Positions 16,984 to 25,547 of a DNA stretch of 64,000 nucleotides are shown piece by piece. The DNA is from Actinomyces culturomici (lineage in GTDB: Bacteria; Actinomycetota; Actinomycetes; Actinomycetales; Actinomycetaceae): assembly GCF_900499005.1 (NCBI RefSeq), contig NZ_LS991316.1, positions 1,078,496 to 1,142,495 of the forward strand, given 5' to 3'. Position 1 is the stretch's first letter. Every line of letters starts with the position of its first letter. The translations under genes were made by a program, and so were the position numbers. The notes beneath the pieces are model-generated. The model was not told the origin of the DNA, did not search any database, and was given only the letters and a program-made list of their open reading frames with translations.

Positions 16984-18810
16984 CTATCGCACCGCGTCGG
17001 CCCCGCCGATGCGGGCCCAGGCGGTCGCGACGAGCGAGCGGATGAGCGAGGCCCTCCACGCGCTCCACGCCTTAGGACCCGCGCCCTGGGAATCCGCCTT
17101 CGTCAGCACCGCGAGGGCGGCGAGGGCGCACCCGGTCCCGCCGATCGCCTCGAGCAGCCGATCGGCGGTCTGAGGCGAAGCGGGGTCCTCGGTCGTCGCG
17201 AGGACGGCGAGGTCGAGGTGGTGCGCGACGAGGAGGGAGACGGGGGCGATCCTCTCGGGCATGCCGAGCCGCTCGAGAACCGGGCCGACGAGATCGGCGC
17301 CGACCGCGGGATGATCGGGGCCGGCAGCGCCCGGCCGCTTCCCGAGGTCGTGGAGGAGGGCGGCGAGGAGCACCGCGTCCCAGGGGACGAGTACCTCGGG
17401 GAACGGCCAGTCCCAGGGCTCGTCACCGGTGCGCTGGGCGGCGGCGCGCGCGACCGTCTCCGCGCAATGGCGGTCGACGGTCCAGCGGTGGAAGGCGGCC
17501 GACTGGGGGCGCGACCGCACGGGCGCCCACTCGGGGATCCACGCGTCGACGACGCCCGTCGCCTCGAGGTGCGACCACGCGCCGACGAAGCCCGAGGGTG
17601 CCGAGAGGAGGTCGAGGAGGGCGCGCAACAGGGGCGCGGGCCAGGGACGCGCGATCGCGTGGTCGCCGCGCCAGACGGCCGCGGCGATCGCGTCGAGGGC
17701 GGTTCCGGAGGGCTCGAGGCCCATCGAGGCCGAGGTCCGACCGAGGTCGAGCACGGCCGCGGGGTCCGAGGCGAGGCTCGTCGCCGGGAAGGAGAGGCGC
17801 CCGTCGACGACGCACGTCGATTCGGAGACCATCTGCTGGGCGAAGGTCCGGCGGGCACCGCCCCTGCCCGGCGCGACGGCGCGGATGACGCGTCGGGCGA
17901 GCGCGCCCGCGCCCCAGGACGGGGCCTGGCGCTCGGCGGCGTCGACGACCCTGCGCGTCGCCGCGTCGATCTCCGTGGCGGCGCCCGTGAGGAGGCGCCG
18001 TAGTTCGGCCTCGGAGTCCTCGCCCTCGAGACCGAGCCGTTCGGCGACCGCGCGCTGGTCGGCGCGCAGGAGCTTCGCGACGTGTCGGTCCGTGACGAAG
18101 TGGAGGGCGTCGCGGACGTCGAGGAGGAGGTCGAGAGCCTCGTCGAGGGCGCCGTGCGGGCGGTCGGCGAGCCAGGCCGCGGTGAGGACGCGCATGAGGC
18201 CGACGTCGCGGATACCGCCGCGGCAGTCCTTGAGGTGCGGTTCGTTCACCTGGTGGAGGAGGTCCTCGACGCCCCATCGGGCGCGGGCGGCCTCGAGAAG
18301 CTCGCCCACGCGCGCGGGCGCCTGCCTGCGCAGATCCTCCCCCACCCCGCGGACGACCGTTTCGTGCAACGAGGCGTCCCCGGCGACGAGGACGAGGTCG
18401 AGGAGGCCGGTGAGCGCGGGGAGGTCCGACTTCGCGATCTCGCGGCACTGGGCGGGCGTGCGGATCGAGTGGTCGACGGACAGCCCCGTGCTCCACAGCT
18501 CCGTGACGAGGTCGTGGGCGACGTCGGCGAGGCCGGGGGTCTCGTCCTCGACGAGGAGGACGACGTCGAGGTCGGAGCGCGGACCGCCCTCCTCGCGCGC
18601 GAAGGAGCCCGCGAGGCAGAGCGCGGAGGCGCACCCGAGGCGCTCGGGCCGGCAGGCGCGCCAGAGCTCCGACAAGTGCCGGGCGACGATTCGCGACGAT
18701 TTCGCGCGCAGGGCCCTCCCCGGGACCGGGCTCCACGTCCCGCCCTCAATCGGGCGGTCGGAGTCGATCTCGAGGAGGGCCCTGGCGAGGGATCCGGCGG
18801 ATCCGCTCAC
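16984..18810 (-). CDS. glnD: GlnD-type PII nucleotidyltransferase lacking ACT domains
   Basis: GlnD modifies and demodifies PII according to nitrogen status. The 608-residue protein has the nucleotidyltransferase motif AGSFAREEGGPRSDLDVVLL (about 67-86), the linker region with LLHQVNEPHLKDCRGGIRDVGLMR, and an HD hydrolase domain with LLHDLGK (485-491). Family members usually run to about 800-900 residues and end in two ACT domains that sense glutamine. Here the protein stops about 115 residues after the HD motif, and the following 55 nt leave no room for ACT sequence. It overlaps glnB by 4 nt. It may be a constitutive or differently regulated enzyme, or one in decay, because PII also lacks its target tyrosine. 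Confidence 0.88.
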   Translation of the reverse strand: MSGSAGSLARALLEIDSDRPIEGGTWSPVPGRALRAKSSRIVARHLSELWRACRPERLGCASALCLAGSFAREEGGPRSDLDVVLLVEDETPGLADVAHDLVTELWSTGLSVDHSIRTPAQCREIAKSDLPALTGLLDLVLVAGDASLHETVVRGVGEDLRRQAPARVGELLEAARARWGVEDLLHQVNEPHLKDCRGGIRDVGLMRVLTAAWLADRPHGALDEALDLLLDVRDALHFVTDRHVAKLLRADQRAVAERLGLEGEDSEAELRRLLTGAATEIDAATRRVVDAAERQAPSWGAGALARRVIRAVAPGRGGARRTFAQQMVSESTCVVDGRLSFPATSLASDPAAVLDLGRTSASMGLEPSGTALDAIAAAVWRGDHAIARPWPAPLLRALLDLLSAPSGFVGAWSHLEATGVVDAWIPEWAPVRSRPQSAAFHRWTVDRHCAETVARAAAQRTGDEPWDWPFPEVLVPWDAVLLAALLHDLGKRPGAAGPDHPAVGADLVGPVLERLGMPERIAPVSLLVAHHLDLAVLATTEDPASPQTADRLLEAIGGTGCALAALAVLTKADSQGAGPKAWSAWRASLIRSLVATAWARIGGADAVR

Positions 18811-19136
18811 AGCGCGGCGTCCCCGCGCTCGCCGGTGCGGACGCGCATCGCGTCGACGACGTCGGTGATCCAGATCTTCCCGTCGCCGATGGCTCCGGTC
18901 CGCGCGGCGTCGACGATCGCGTCGACGGCGCGCTCGACCTCGTCGTCCGCGGCGAGCGTTTCGAGCTTGATCTTCGGAACGACGGTGACGGCGTACTCGG
19001 CGCCGCGGCAGATCTCGACGTGCCCCTTCTGCCGGCCCGTGCCCGAGACCTCGGTGAGGGTCGCGCCGGGGAGGCCGACGGCCTCGCGCACCGCATCGAG
19101 GCGGTGGGGCTGGATGATCGCGGTGATGAGCTTCAT
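18807..19136 (-). CDS. glnB: PII nitrogen regulatory protein with Cys in place of the T-loop Tyr
   Basis: PII trimers sense ATP/ADP and 2-oxoglutarate and control AmtB and nitrogen enzymes. The 109-residue protein has the signatures MKLITAIIQPHRLD, GRQKGH, RGAEY, VVPKIKLE and the B-loop RTGAIGDGKIWIT. In the T-loop the sequence is GHVEICRGAEY: the residue matching Tyr51, which is uridylylated in proteobacteria or adenylylated in other actinobacteria, is Cys (codon TGC, residue 43). The segment before it is about three residues shorter than usual. The ATG has AAAGGA upstream. It follows amtB after 11 nt and overlaps glnD by 4 nt. Confidence 0.95.
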   Translation of the reverse strand: MKLITAIIQPHRLDAVREAVGLPGATLTEVSGTGRQKGHVEICRGAEYAVTVVPKIKLETLAADDEVERAVDAIVDAARTGAIGDGKIWITDVVDAMRVRTGERGDAAL

Positions 19137-19147
19137 GGGGAGTCCTT

Positions 19148-20289
19148 TCAGGCGAGGCGGGCCGCGGCCGACATCGATTCGTAGGCGGATTCGGAGTGCT
19201 CGGCGAGGTCGATGCCGCGGACCTCGTCCTCGGGGGAGATCCTCCACCCCATCGTCTTCTTGAGGCCGAGGCCGATGACGAGGGTGACGACGCCCGAGTA
19301 CAGGCAGGCGAAGAGCGCGACGAGGGTCTGGATGAGGAGGAGGCGAATGCCGCCGCCGTGGAAGAGGCCGCCGTCGACCGCGAAGAGTCCGATGAGGACG
19401 GTGCCGAGGAGGCCGCCGACGAGGTGGACGCCGACGACGTCGAGGGAGTCGTCGAAGCCGAGGCGGAACTTCAGACCGACCGCGTAGGCGCAGACGGCGC
19501 CGACGAGGAGCCCGACGATCATCGAGCCGATGGGGTCGCGCCCGCGCCTGGGGTGATCGCGACGAGGCCCGCGACGATGCCGGAGGCCGCGCCGAGGGAG
19601 GTCGCGTGGCCGTCGCGGAAGGACTCGGTGAGCATCCAGCCGAGGGAGGCGGCGCCGGCCGCGACCGCGGTGTTCACCCAGGCCGAGCCGGCGAGGGCGT
19701 CGGCGGTGAACGCGGAGCCCGCGTTGAAGCCGAACCAGCCGAAGAGGAGGAGGGCGGATCCCGTCATGACGAAGGGGAGGTTGTGGGGGCGCATGGCCTC
19801 TTTGCCGAAGCCGGGGCGCTTGCCGATGAGGAGGCAGAGGACGAGGCCCGCGACGCCGGCGTTGATGTGGACGACGGTGCCGCCCGCGAAGTCGATGGGG
19901 TCGGCCCCGACGAGGTTCGCGAGGACGCCTCCCGCGGAGAGGAATCCGCCCTCGCCGCCCCACACCATGTGGGCCATCGGGAAGTACGCGAGGGTCGCCC
20001 AGATCGCGGTGAAGACCATCCAGGTGGTGAACTTCACGCGCTCGGCGAGGGAACCGGAGATGAGCGCGACGGTGATGACGGCGAAGGTGAGCTGGAAGGC
20101 GACGGAGACCCACAGGGGGTAGACGACCGAGAGGACGGCGAGGACGCCGAAGGACATCATGAACATGTTGAGGACCGACTTCGTCCGGGACATGCCCCCG
20201 TAGAAGAGGGCGAGCGCGGGCACGGTCATGAGGAGGACGAGGGATGCCGAGATGAGCATCCAGGCTGTTGCTCCGGTGTCGAGTTGCAT
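19148..20289 (-). pseudogene. amtB: Ammonium transporter AmtB, frameshifted
   Basis: AmtB conducts ammonia through an 11-helix trimer blocked by PII. The first frame (from MQLDTGATAWMLISASL) encodes about 250 residues with LALFYGGMSRTKSVLNM, GGTVVHINAG and FGWFGFNAGSAF, then reads ITPGAGATPSAR and stops at 19519-19521. The rest continues in the frame one base off: DPIGSMIVGLLVGAVCAYAVGLKFRLGFDDSLDVVGVHLVGGLLGT to the C-terminus. The shift lies within 19536-19548 in a GC-only run; one missing base explains it. Without the shift the protein would be a normal 380-residue AmtB. It may be a real mutation or a sequence error; I see no standard slippery heptamer. Confidence 0.85.
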
Positions 20290-20374
20290 GGGGTGCCTTT
20301 CATCGAACGAACTTTCGATAGGCACACCTTACACCAAGGCTTTACTCCGCCTTTACTATCTCAATGAACAGACA
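20290..20374 (-). promoter_or_regulatory. amtB-glnB-glnD upstream region with repeat elements
   Basis: This 85-bp gap before amtB is notably AT-richer than its surroundings. It contains the palindrome ATCGAA-N6-TTCGAT (20302-20319) next to the ribosome binding site. On the minus strand it also contains the direct repeat GTAAA-GGCGGA-GTAAAG (20340-20356) with 11-bp spacing, one helical turn. Either could bind a nitrogen regulator of AmtR or GlnR type, but neither matches those consensus sites well. Confidence 0.4.
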
Positions 20375-21640
20375 TTACCCATTGACGATCGCGTCGACGA
20401 AGCCCCGCGGATCGAAGGGCGCGAGGTCGTCCGCGCCCTCCCCCAGGCCGACGAACTTCACGGGCACGCCGAGGCTCTTCTGCACCGACACGACGATCCC
20501 GCCCTTCGCCGAGCCGTCGAGCTTCGTCAGCACGATGCCGGTGACGCCGGCCACCTCCGCGAAGACCTCGGCCTGCTTGAGGCCGTTCTGACCGGTCGTC
20601 GCGTCGAGGACGAGGAGGACCTCGTCGACGGGCGCCTGCTTCTCCATGACGCGCTTCACCTTGCCGAGCTCGTCCATGAGGGTCGACTTCGTCTGGAGGC
20701 GCCCGGCGGTGTCGACGAGGACGACGTCGACGCCGCGTTCGGCGCCCGCCTTCACCGCGTCGAACGCGACGGAGGCCGGATCGGCGCCCTCGCGGTCGGA
20801 GCGCACGACGTCGACGCCGACGCGATCGCCCCACGTCTGGAGCTGATCTGCGGCGGCGGCGCGGAAGGTATCGGCCGCGCCGAGGAGGACCGTGCGCCCC
20901 TCGGCGACGAGGACGCGGGCGAGCTTGCCGACGGTCGTCGTCTTCCCCGTGCCGTTGACGCCGACCATGAGGATCGACGCCGGGGCGTCCCCGTGCTTCG
21001 GAAGGTGGAGCGAGCGGTCGAGATCGGGGCCGACGAGGGCGAGGAGTTCCTCGGCGAGGAGCGCGCGGATCGAGGCGCCGTCGTGAACGCCCGCGACCGC
21101 GACCCGCTTCTTCAGGGAGTCCATGAGCTCGTCGGTCGCGTCGAGTCCGAGGTCGGCGACGAGGAGCGTGTCCTCGATCTCCTCCCAGTCGGCGGCCTTG
21201 AGGTCGCCGCGGGCGAGGATCTGGACGATCGCGCGGCCGAGGGCGCCAGATCCCGCGAGGCGGGACTTCAGGCGCTGCATGCGCGAGGGAACGGATTCGG
21301 GGGCCTCGACGGCGGGGGCGGCCGGAGCCTCGGGCGCCGAGGGCTCGACCTCGGCGGGCTCGCCCTCTTCGGCGTCCGCGGGTTCGTCGGGAGCGGCCTC
21401 CTCGGCGGGCCCCGCCCTCGCGTCGATCGACGAGGGCGCGGTGGTGTCCTCGGATTCGTCGGGTCCGGTCTGCGGCGCCGCCTCGATCGGGGTCTCGATG
21501 CGGGGGGATTCGAGGCGCGGGCGACGCGCGATCGCGACGACGAGCGCGATGATCGCGGCGACGACGAGGACCGCGACAGCGATCCCGAGGGGCGTGGAGA
21601 GGAAGGAGAGCACTGCGTCCATGGGGTCATCATCCCCCAT
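20375..21640 (-). CDS. ftsY: Signal recognition particle receptor FtsY
   Basis: FtsY docks SRP-ribosome complexes at the membrane. The 421-residue protein has an N-terminal hydrophobic helix (about 15-38, LGIAVAVLVVAAIIALVVAI), an acidic/Pro-rich linker (about 40-120), then the NG GTPase domain with MVGVNGTGKTTTVGKLA, GAADTFRAAAADQL, VLVDTAGRLQTKSTLM and VLTKLDGSAKGG. Unlike E. coli FtsY it carries a transmembrane helix, as many actinobacterial homologues do. The start may be 21640 or the ATG at 21622. The linker contains one copy of the palindromic element, encoding PSSIDARA. Confidence 0.96.
   Translation of the reverse strand: MGDDDPMDAVLSFLSTPLGIAVAVLVVAAIIALVVAIARRPRLESPRIETPIEAAPQTGPDESEDTTAPSSIDARAGPAEEAAPDEPADAEEGEPAEVEPSAPEAPAAPAVEAPESVPSRMQRLKSRLAGSGALGRAIVQILARGDLKAADWEEIEDTLLVADLGLDATDELMDSLKKRVAVAGVHDGASIRALLAEELLALVGPDLDRSLHLPKHGDAPASILMVGVNGTGKTTTVGKLARVLVAEGRTVLLGAADTFRAAAADQLQTWGDRVGVDVVRSDREGADPASVAFDAVKAGAERGVDVVLVDTAGRLQTKSTLMDELGKVKRVMEKQAPVDEVLLVLDATTGQNGLKQAEVFAEVAGVTGIVLTKLDGSAKGGIVVSVQKSLGVPVKFVGLGEGADDLAPFDPRGFVDAIVNG
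21413..21438. repeat. Palindromic element, variant copy inside ftsY
   Basis: The 12-bp arms CGCCCTCGTCGA and TCGACGAGGGCG are both present, but the left arm carries an extra CG. The copy lies in the disordered linker of FtsY and is translated as P-S-S-I-D-A-R-A. See the perfect copies at 39520-39543 and 58250-58273. Confidence 0.6.
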
Positions 21641-21678
21641 CGGCGCGCGCGCCTTCCACCCGGGAGGCGCCTATCGCC

Positions 21679-22035
21679 TCACTTCAGCGGGTCGGCGCCG
21701 CCGTGCTTGGCGGCGCGCCGGTTCTCCTGCATGGCCTCGATGCGGTCGGTGACGACCTCGATCCGATCGATCCCCGGAAGGCGGTCGGCGTCGAAGTAGG
21801 CGTTCTTCTCGACCGCGTTCGCGTCGAGAAGATCGTCGAGGGTCGTGTCGCGGGGGTCGACGGCACCGGCGGGATCGGTCTCCTGCGGGGCCTGGAACTG
21901 GGCGTTCTGCTCGCGCAGGTGCGTCTGCCACTGGTCGGCGGGACGGCGGACGAGGGCGAGGCCGACGATCACGGCGATCGCCGCGACGACGATGACGACG
22001 AGCATGAAGAAGATGACTGCGAAACCCTCGGCCAT
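21679..22035 (-). CDS. Small single-helix membrane protein of unknown function
   Basis: A 118-residue protein with an N-terminal transmembrane helix (MAEGFAVIFFMLVVIVVAAIAVIVGLALV), an Arg pair on the cytosolic side and a soluble, acidic C-terminal part (about 35-118; DTTLDDLLDANAVEKNAYFDADRLPGIDRIEVVTDRIEAMQENRRAAKHG). I do not recognise the family. The ATG at 22035 is preceded by a GACGAT hexamer that ends 6 nt upstream, the leaderless geometry seen elsewhere in the window. It lies between sigA and ftsY on the same strand. Confidence 0.75.
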   Translation of the reverse strand: MAEGFAVIFFMLVVIVVAAIAVIVGLALVRRPADQWQTHLREQNAQFQAPQETDPAGAVDPRDTTLDDLLDANAVEKNAYFDADRLPGIDRIEVVTDRIEAMQENRRAAKHGGADPLK

Positions 22036-22123
22036 GCCCCTATCGTCCAATCCGACGAGCGCCCTCCTCAAGTCCGGCGCCCGCGGTTGACCGTTTCGTG
22101 ACCATGAGATCCCTCACCGGACG

Positions 22124-22159
22124 CGCGAGGGCCCGGGGGATCCTCCCCGGGCCCTCGCG
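22124..22159 (-). terminator. Strong GC hairpin after sigA
   Basis: CGCGAGGGCCCGGGG (22124-22138) pairs perfectly with 22145-22159 around a 6-nt loop, 13 nt past the sigA stop. There is no T tract. Confidence 0.7.
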
Positions 22160-22171
22160 ATCGTGGTCGAC

Positions 22172-23803
<1,632 letters not shown>

Positions 23804-23865
23804 ACAGGTCCCTTTCTCAGAAGACGGGAAAGCGCCGGGACCCGAGCCCCGGCATACTGCGGACC

Positions 23866-23871
23866 ATTATA
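23866..23871 (-). promoter_or_regulatory. Consensus -10 box (TATAAT) for sigA
   Basis: The minus strand reads GACTATAATGGT here, 62 nt before the sigA ATG. The expected -35 position is not a clear match. The divergent prenyl synthase promoter lies at 23947-23952. Confidence 0.55.
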
Positions 23872-23946
23872 GTCCGAGGTCCTGAGAATTCCCGACGGAG
23901 CGGCGATCCCCCGCGCGGGGCGCCGCGTCTGGTACCCGGCCCGCAC

Positions 23947-23952
23947 TACCCT
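23947..23952 (+). promoter_or_regulatory. Putative -10 box of leaderless prenyl synthase gene
   Basis: TACCCT ends 6 nt before the ATG at 23959. No ribosome binding site precedes the start. Confidence 0.5.
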
Positions 23953-23958
23953 GGCGCC

Positions 23959-25053
23959 ATGACGACTCTCGCCGAGCGCTTCGCCGCCCTCCGCCCCTCG
24001 ATCGACCGCGAGGCCCGCGAGGCCATCGACGCCCTCCTCGCCGAAATCGGACGGACCGCGGGCGCCGACGCCTTCGTCGACACGGCCCTCGCCGCGACGC
24101 GCTCGGGCAAGCGGTTCCGCGCGCTCCTCGCCCACTTCGGCGCCTCGCTCGCCTCCGGCCGCCCGCTCGGCGAGGACCCGGTCGGGAGCCTCGGCGCCGC
24201 CCTCGAGCTCTACCAGGCCTCCGCCCTCGCGCACGACGACCTCATCGATCACGCCCGCACGCGGCGGGGGGCGCCGACCCCCCACGTGCGCCTCGCCGGC
24301 GTTCACCGCGACGCGGGGTGGCAGGGCTCGGCCGACGAGTTCGGGGCGGCCGGCGCCGTCCTCGTCGGCGATCTCCTCTTCTCGGCGGCCGAGCGCGCGA
24401 TCGGCCGCCAGTGCGAGGACCTCGATCCCGCGGACGCCGCGCGACTTCTCGCCCGCTATTCGACGATGCACGCGGAGGTCGCGCTCGGCCAGTACCTCGA
24501 CGTGCGCGCCGAGCACCTCCCGCTCGATCTCCTCGACGACGCGGCGCTCTCGATCGAGGACGCGATGGAGGTCGTCCTGCGCAAGTCCGCGCACTACTCG
24601 ATCGTCCACCCGGCGCTCCTCGGCGCGATCGCGGCCGGTGGCGACGACGCGCTCCTCGCCTCTCTCGACGAGATCCTCACGCCCTGGGGCATCGCGTTCC
24701 AGCTCCGCGACGACGACCTCGGCGTCTTCGGGGATCCGGGGACGACCGGCAAGCCCGCCGGCGACGACCTGCGCGAGGGCAAGCGAACGGTGCTCCTCGC
24801 CCTCGCGTGGAGGGCCGCGGCCGATGACGAGCGTCGCGCGCTCGTCGGCGTCCTCGGAGATGCGGACGCACCGGACGCGGCCGTCGCCGAGGCCGCCGCG
24901 ATCATCGAGAGGCGGGGCCGCGCGGCCCACGAGCGCCTCATCGAGTCGCTCATCCTCGAGGGCGAGAAGGCGCTCGAGTCCGCCGGATTCTCCCCGGCCG
25001 AGCGCGAGGACCTCCTCGAGCTCGCCCGGATCGTCACCGCCCGGAAGTCCTGA
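23959..25053 (+). CDS. Polyprenyl (geranylgeranyl-type) diphosphate synthase
   Basis: A 364-residue trans-isoprenyl diphosphate synthase, which extends allylic diphosphates with isopentenyl diphosphate for quinone or other prenyl lipids. GKRFRALLAHFGA carries the substrate-binding Lys-x-x-Arg. The first aspartate motif is DDLID (HDDLIDHARTRRG, about 95-100). The second is DDDLG in FQLRDDDLGVFGDPGTTGKPAGDDLREGKRT. Chain length cannot be fixed from the visible residues. The gene precedes the Rv2175c-like/pknL pair, as idsA2 does in mycobacteria. A -10 box 6 nt upstream of the ATG suggests a leaderless mRNA. Confidence 0.93.
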   Translation: MTTLAERFAALRPSIDREAREAIDALLAEIGRTAGADAFVDTALAATRSGKRFRALLAHFGASLASGRPLGEDPVGSLGAALELYQASALAHDDLIDHARTRRGAPTPHVRLAGVHRDAGWQGSADEFGAAGAVLVGDLLFSAAERAIGRQCEDLDPADAARLLARYSTMHAEVALGQYLDVRAEHLPLDLLDDAALSIEDAMEVVLRKSAHYSIVHPALLGAIAAGGDDALLASLDEILTPWGIAFQLRDDDLGVFGDPGTTGKPAGDDLREGKRTVLLALAWRAAADDERRALVGVLGDADAPDAAVAEAAAIIERRGRAAHERLIESLILEGEKALESAGFSPAEREDLLELARIVTARKS

Positions 25054-25100
25054 GGCGCCGGCGATTCACGAGGACGGGGCGGCGGGCCCGGGAGCGGGGA

Positions 25101-25448
25101 TCAGAAGGCGAGCGTCGAGGCGATCGCGTTGACGCGGTGATGACGCCCGGCGAGCATCGCCGCCATCGGCGTCTCGCCGAGCTCGTCCTGGTGCGTGTAG
25201 AGCCACGCCGCGGCCTCGTCGTCGGTGAAGCCATCGTCGGCGAGCAGCGTAAGGGTCCCCGGGAGGCTGAAGAGCGGCTCCCATCCGTTCTCGCCCTTGA
25301 CGAGGATCTCGCGGGGGATCCCGCGCCCGGTCTCGGTCGGCACGGTGAAGAGGACGCGGTCGCGGACGAGCTGCTTGATGCGTCGGGGCTCGATCCCGAG
25401 GAGGCGGGCGGCCTCGTCGGCGGACAGGGTCTCGGGGTAGACGGTCAT
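25101..25448 (-). CDS. Rv2175c-like DNA-binding protein
   Basis: A 115-residue protein with an N-terminal excisionase/MerR-like helix-turn-helix (LSADEAARLLGIEPRRIKQLVRDRVLF) and a C-terminal domain with GFTDDEAAAWLYTHQDELGETPMAAMLAGRHHRVNAIASTLAF. This matches mycobacterial Rv2175c, a DNA-binding protein phosphorylated by the adjacent kinase PknL. Here too pknL is adjacent and divergent, so the protein is probably a PknL substrate; that is inference. The ATG is preceded by a TAGGCT hexamer (25455-25460) ending 6 nt upstream, so it is probably leaderless. Confidence 0.9.
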   Translation of the reverse strand: MTVYPETLSADEAARLLGIEPRRIKQLVRDRVLFTVPTETGRGIPREILVKGENGWEPLFSLPGTLTLLADDGFTDDEAAAWLYTHQDELGETPMAAMLAGRHHRVNAIASTLAF

Positions 25449-25454
25449 GCGTCC

Positions 25455-25460
25455 AGCCTA
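25455..25460 (-). promoter_or_regulatory. Putative -10 box of the leaderless Rv2175c-like gene
   Basis: TAGGCT on the minus strand ends 6 nt before the ATG at 25448. Confidence 0.45.
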
Positions 25461-25535
25461 GCGCCCCGGAGGACCGCGACGCCCCGCCCTTCGGGCTCGC
25501 CGGTCGGGGGCGGGCGTGCGCCCGGTCTCCTCCCA

Positions 25536-25541
25536 TAGAAT
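25536..25541 (+). promoter_or_regulatory. Putative -10 box of leaderless pknL
   Basis: TAGAAT ends 6 nt before the GTG start at 25548. Only a G run, with no Shine-Dalgarno sequence, lies between them. Confidence 0.5.
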
Positions 25542-25547
25542 CCGGGG

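Noticed and set aside
19519-19560. Programmed ribosomal frameshift in amtB
   Set aside because: No slippery heptamer and no obvious downstream pseudoknot; AmtB is not known to use recoding. A mutation or base-call error is simpler.
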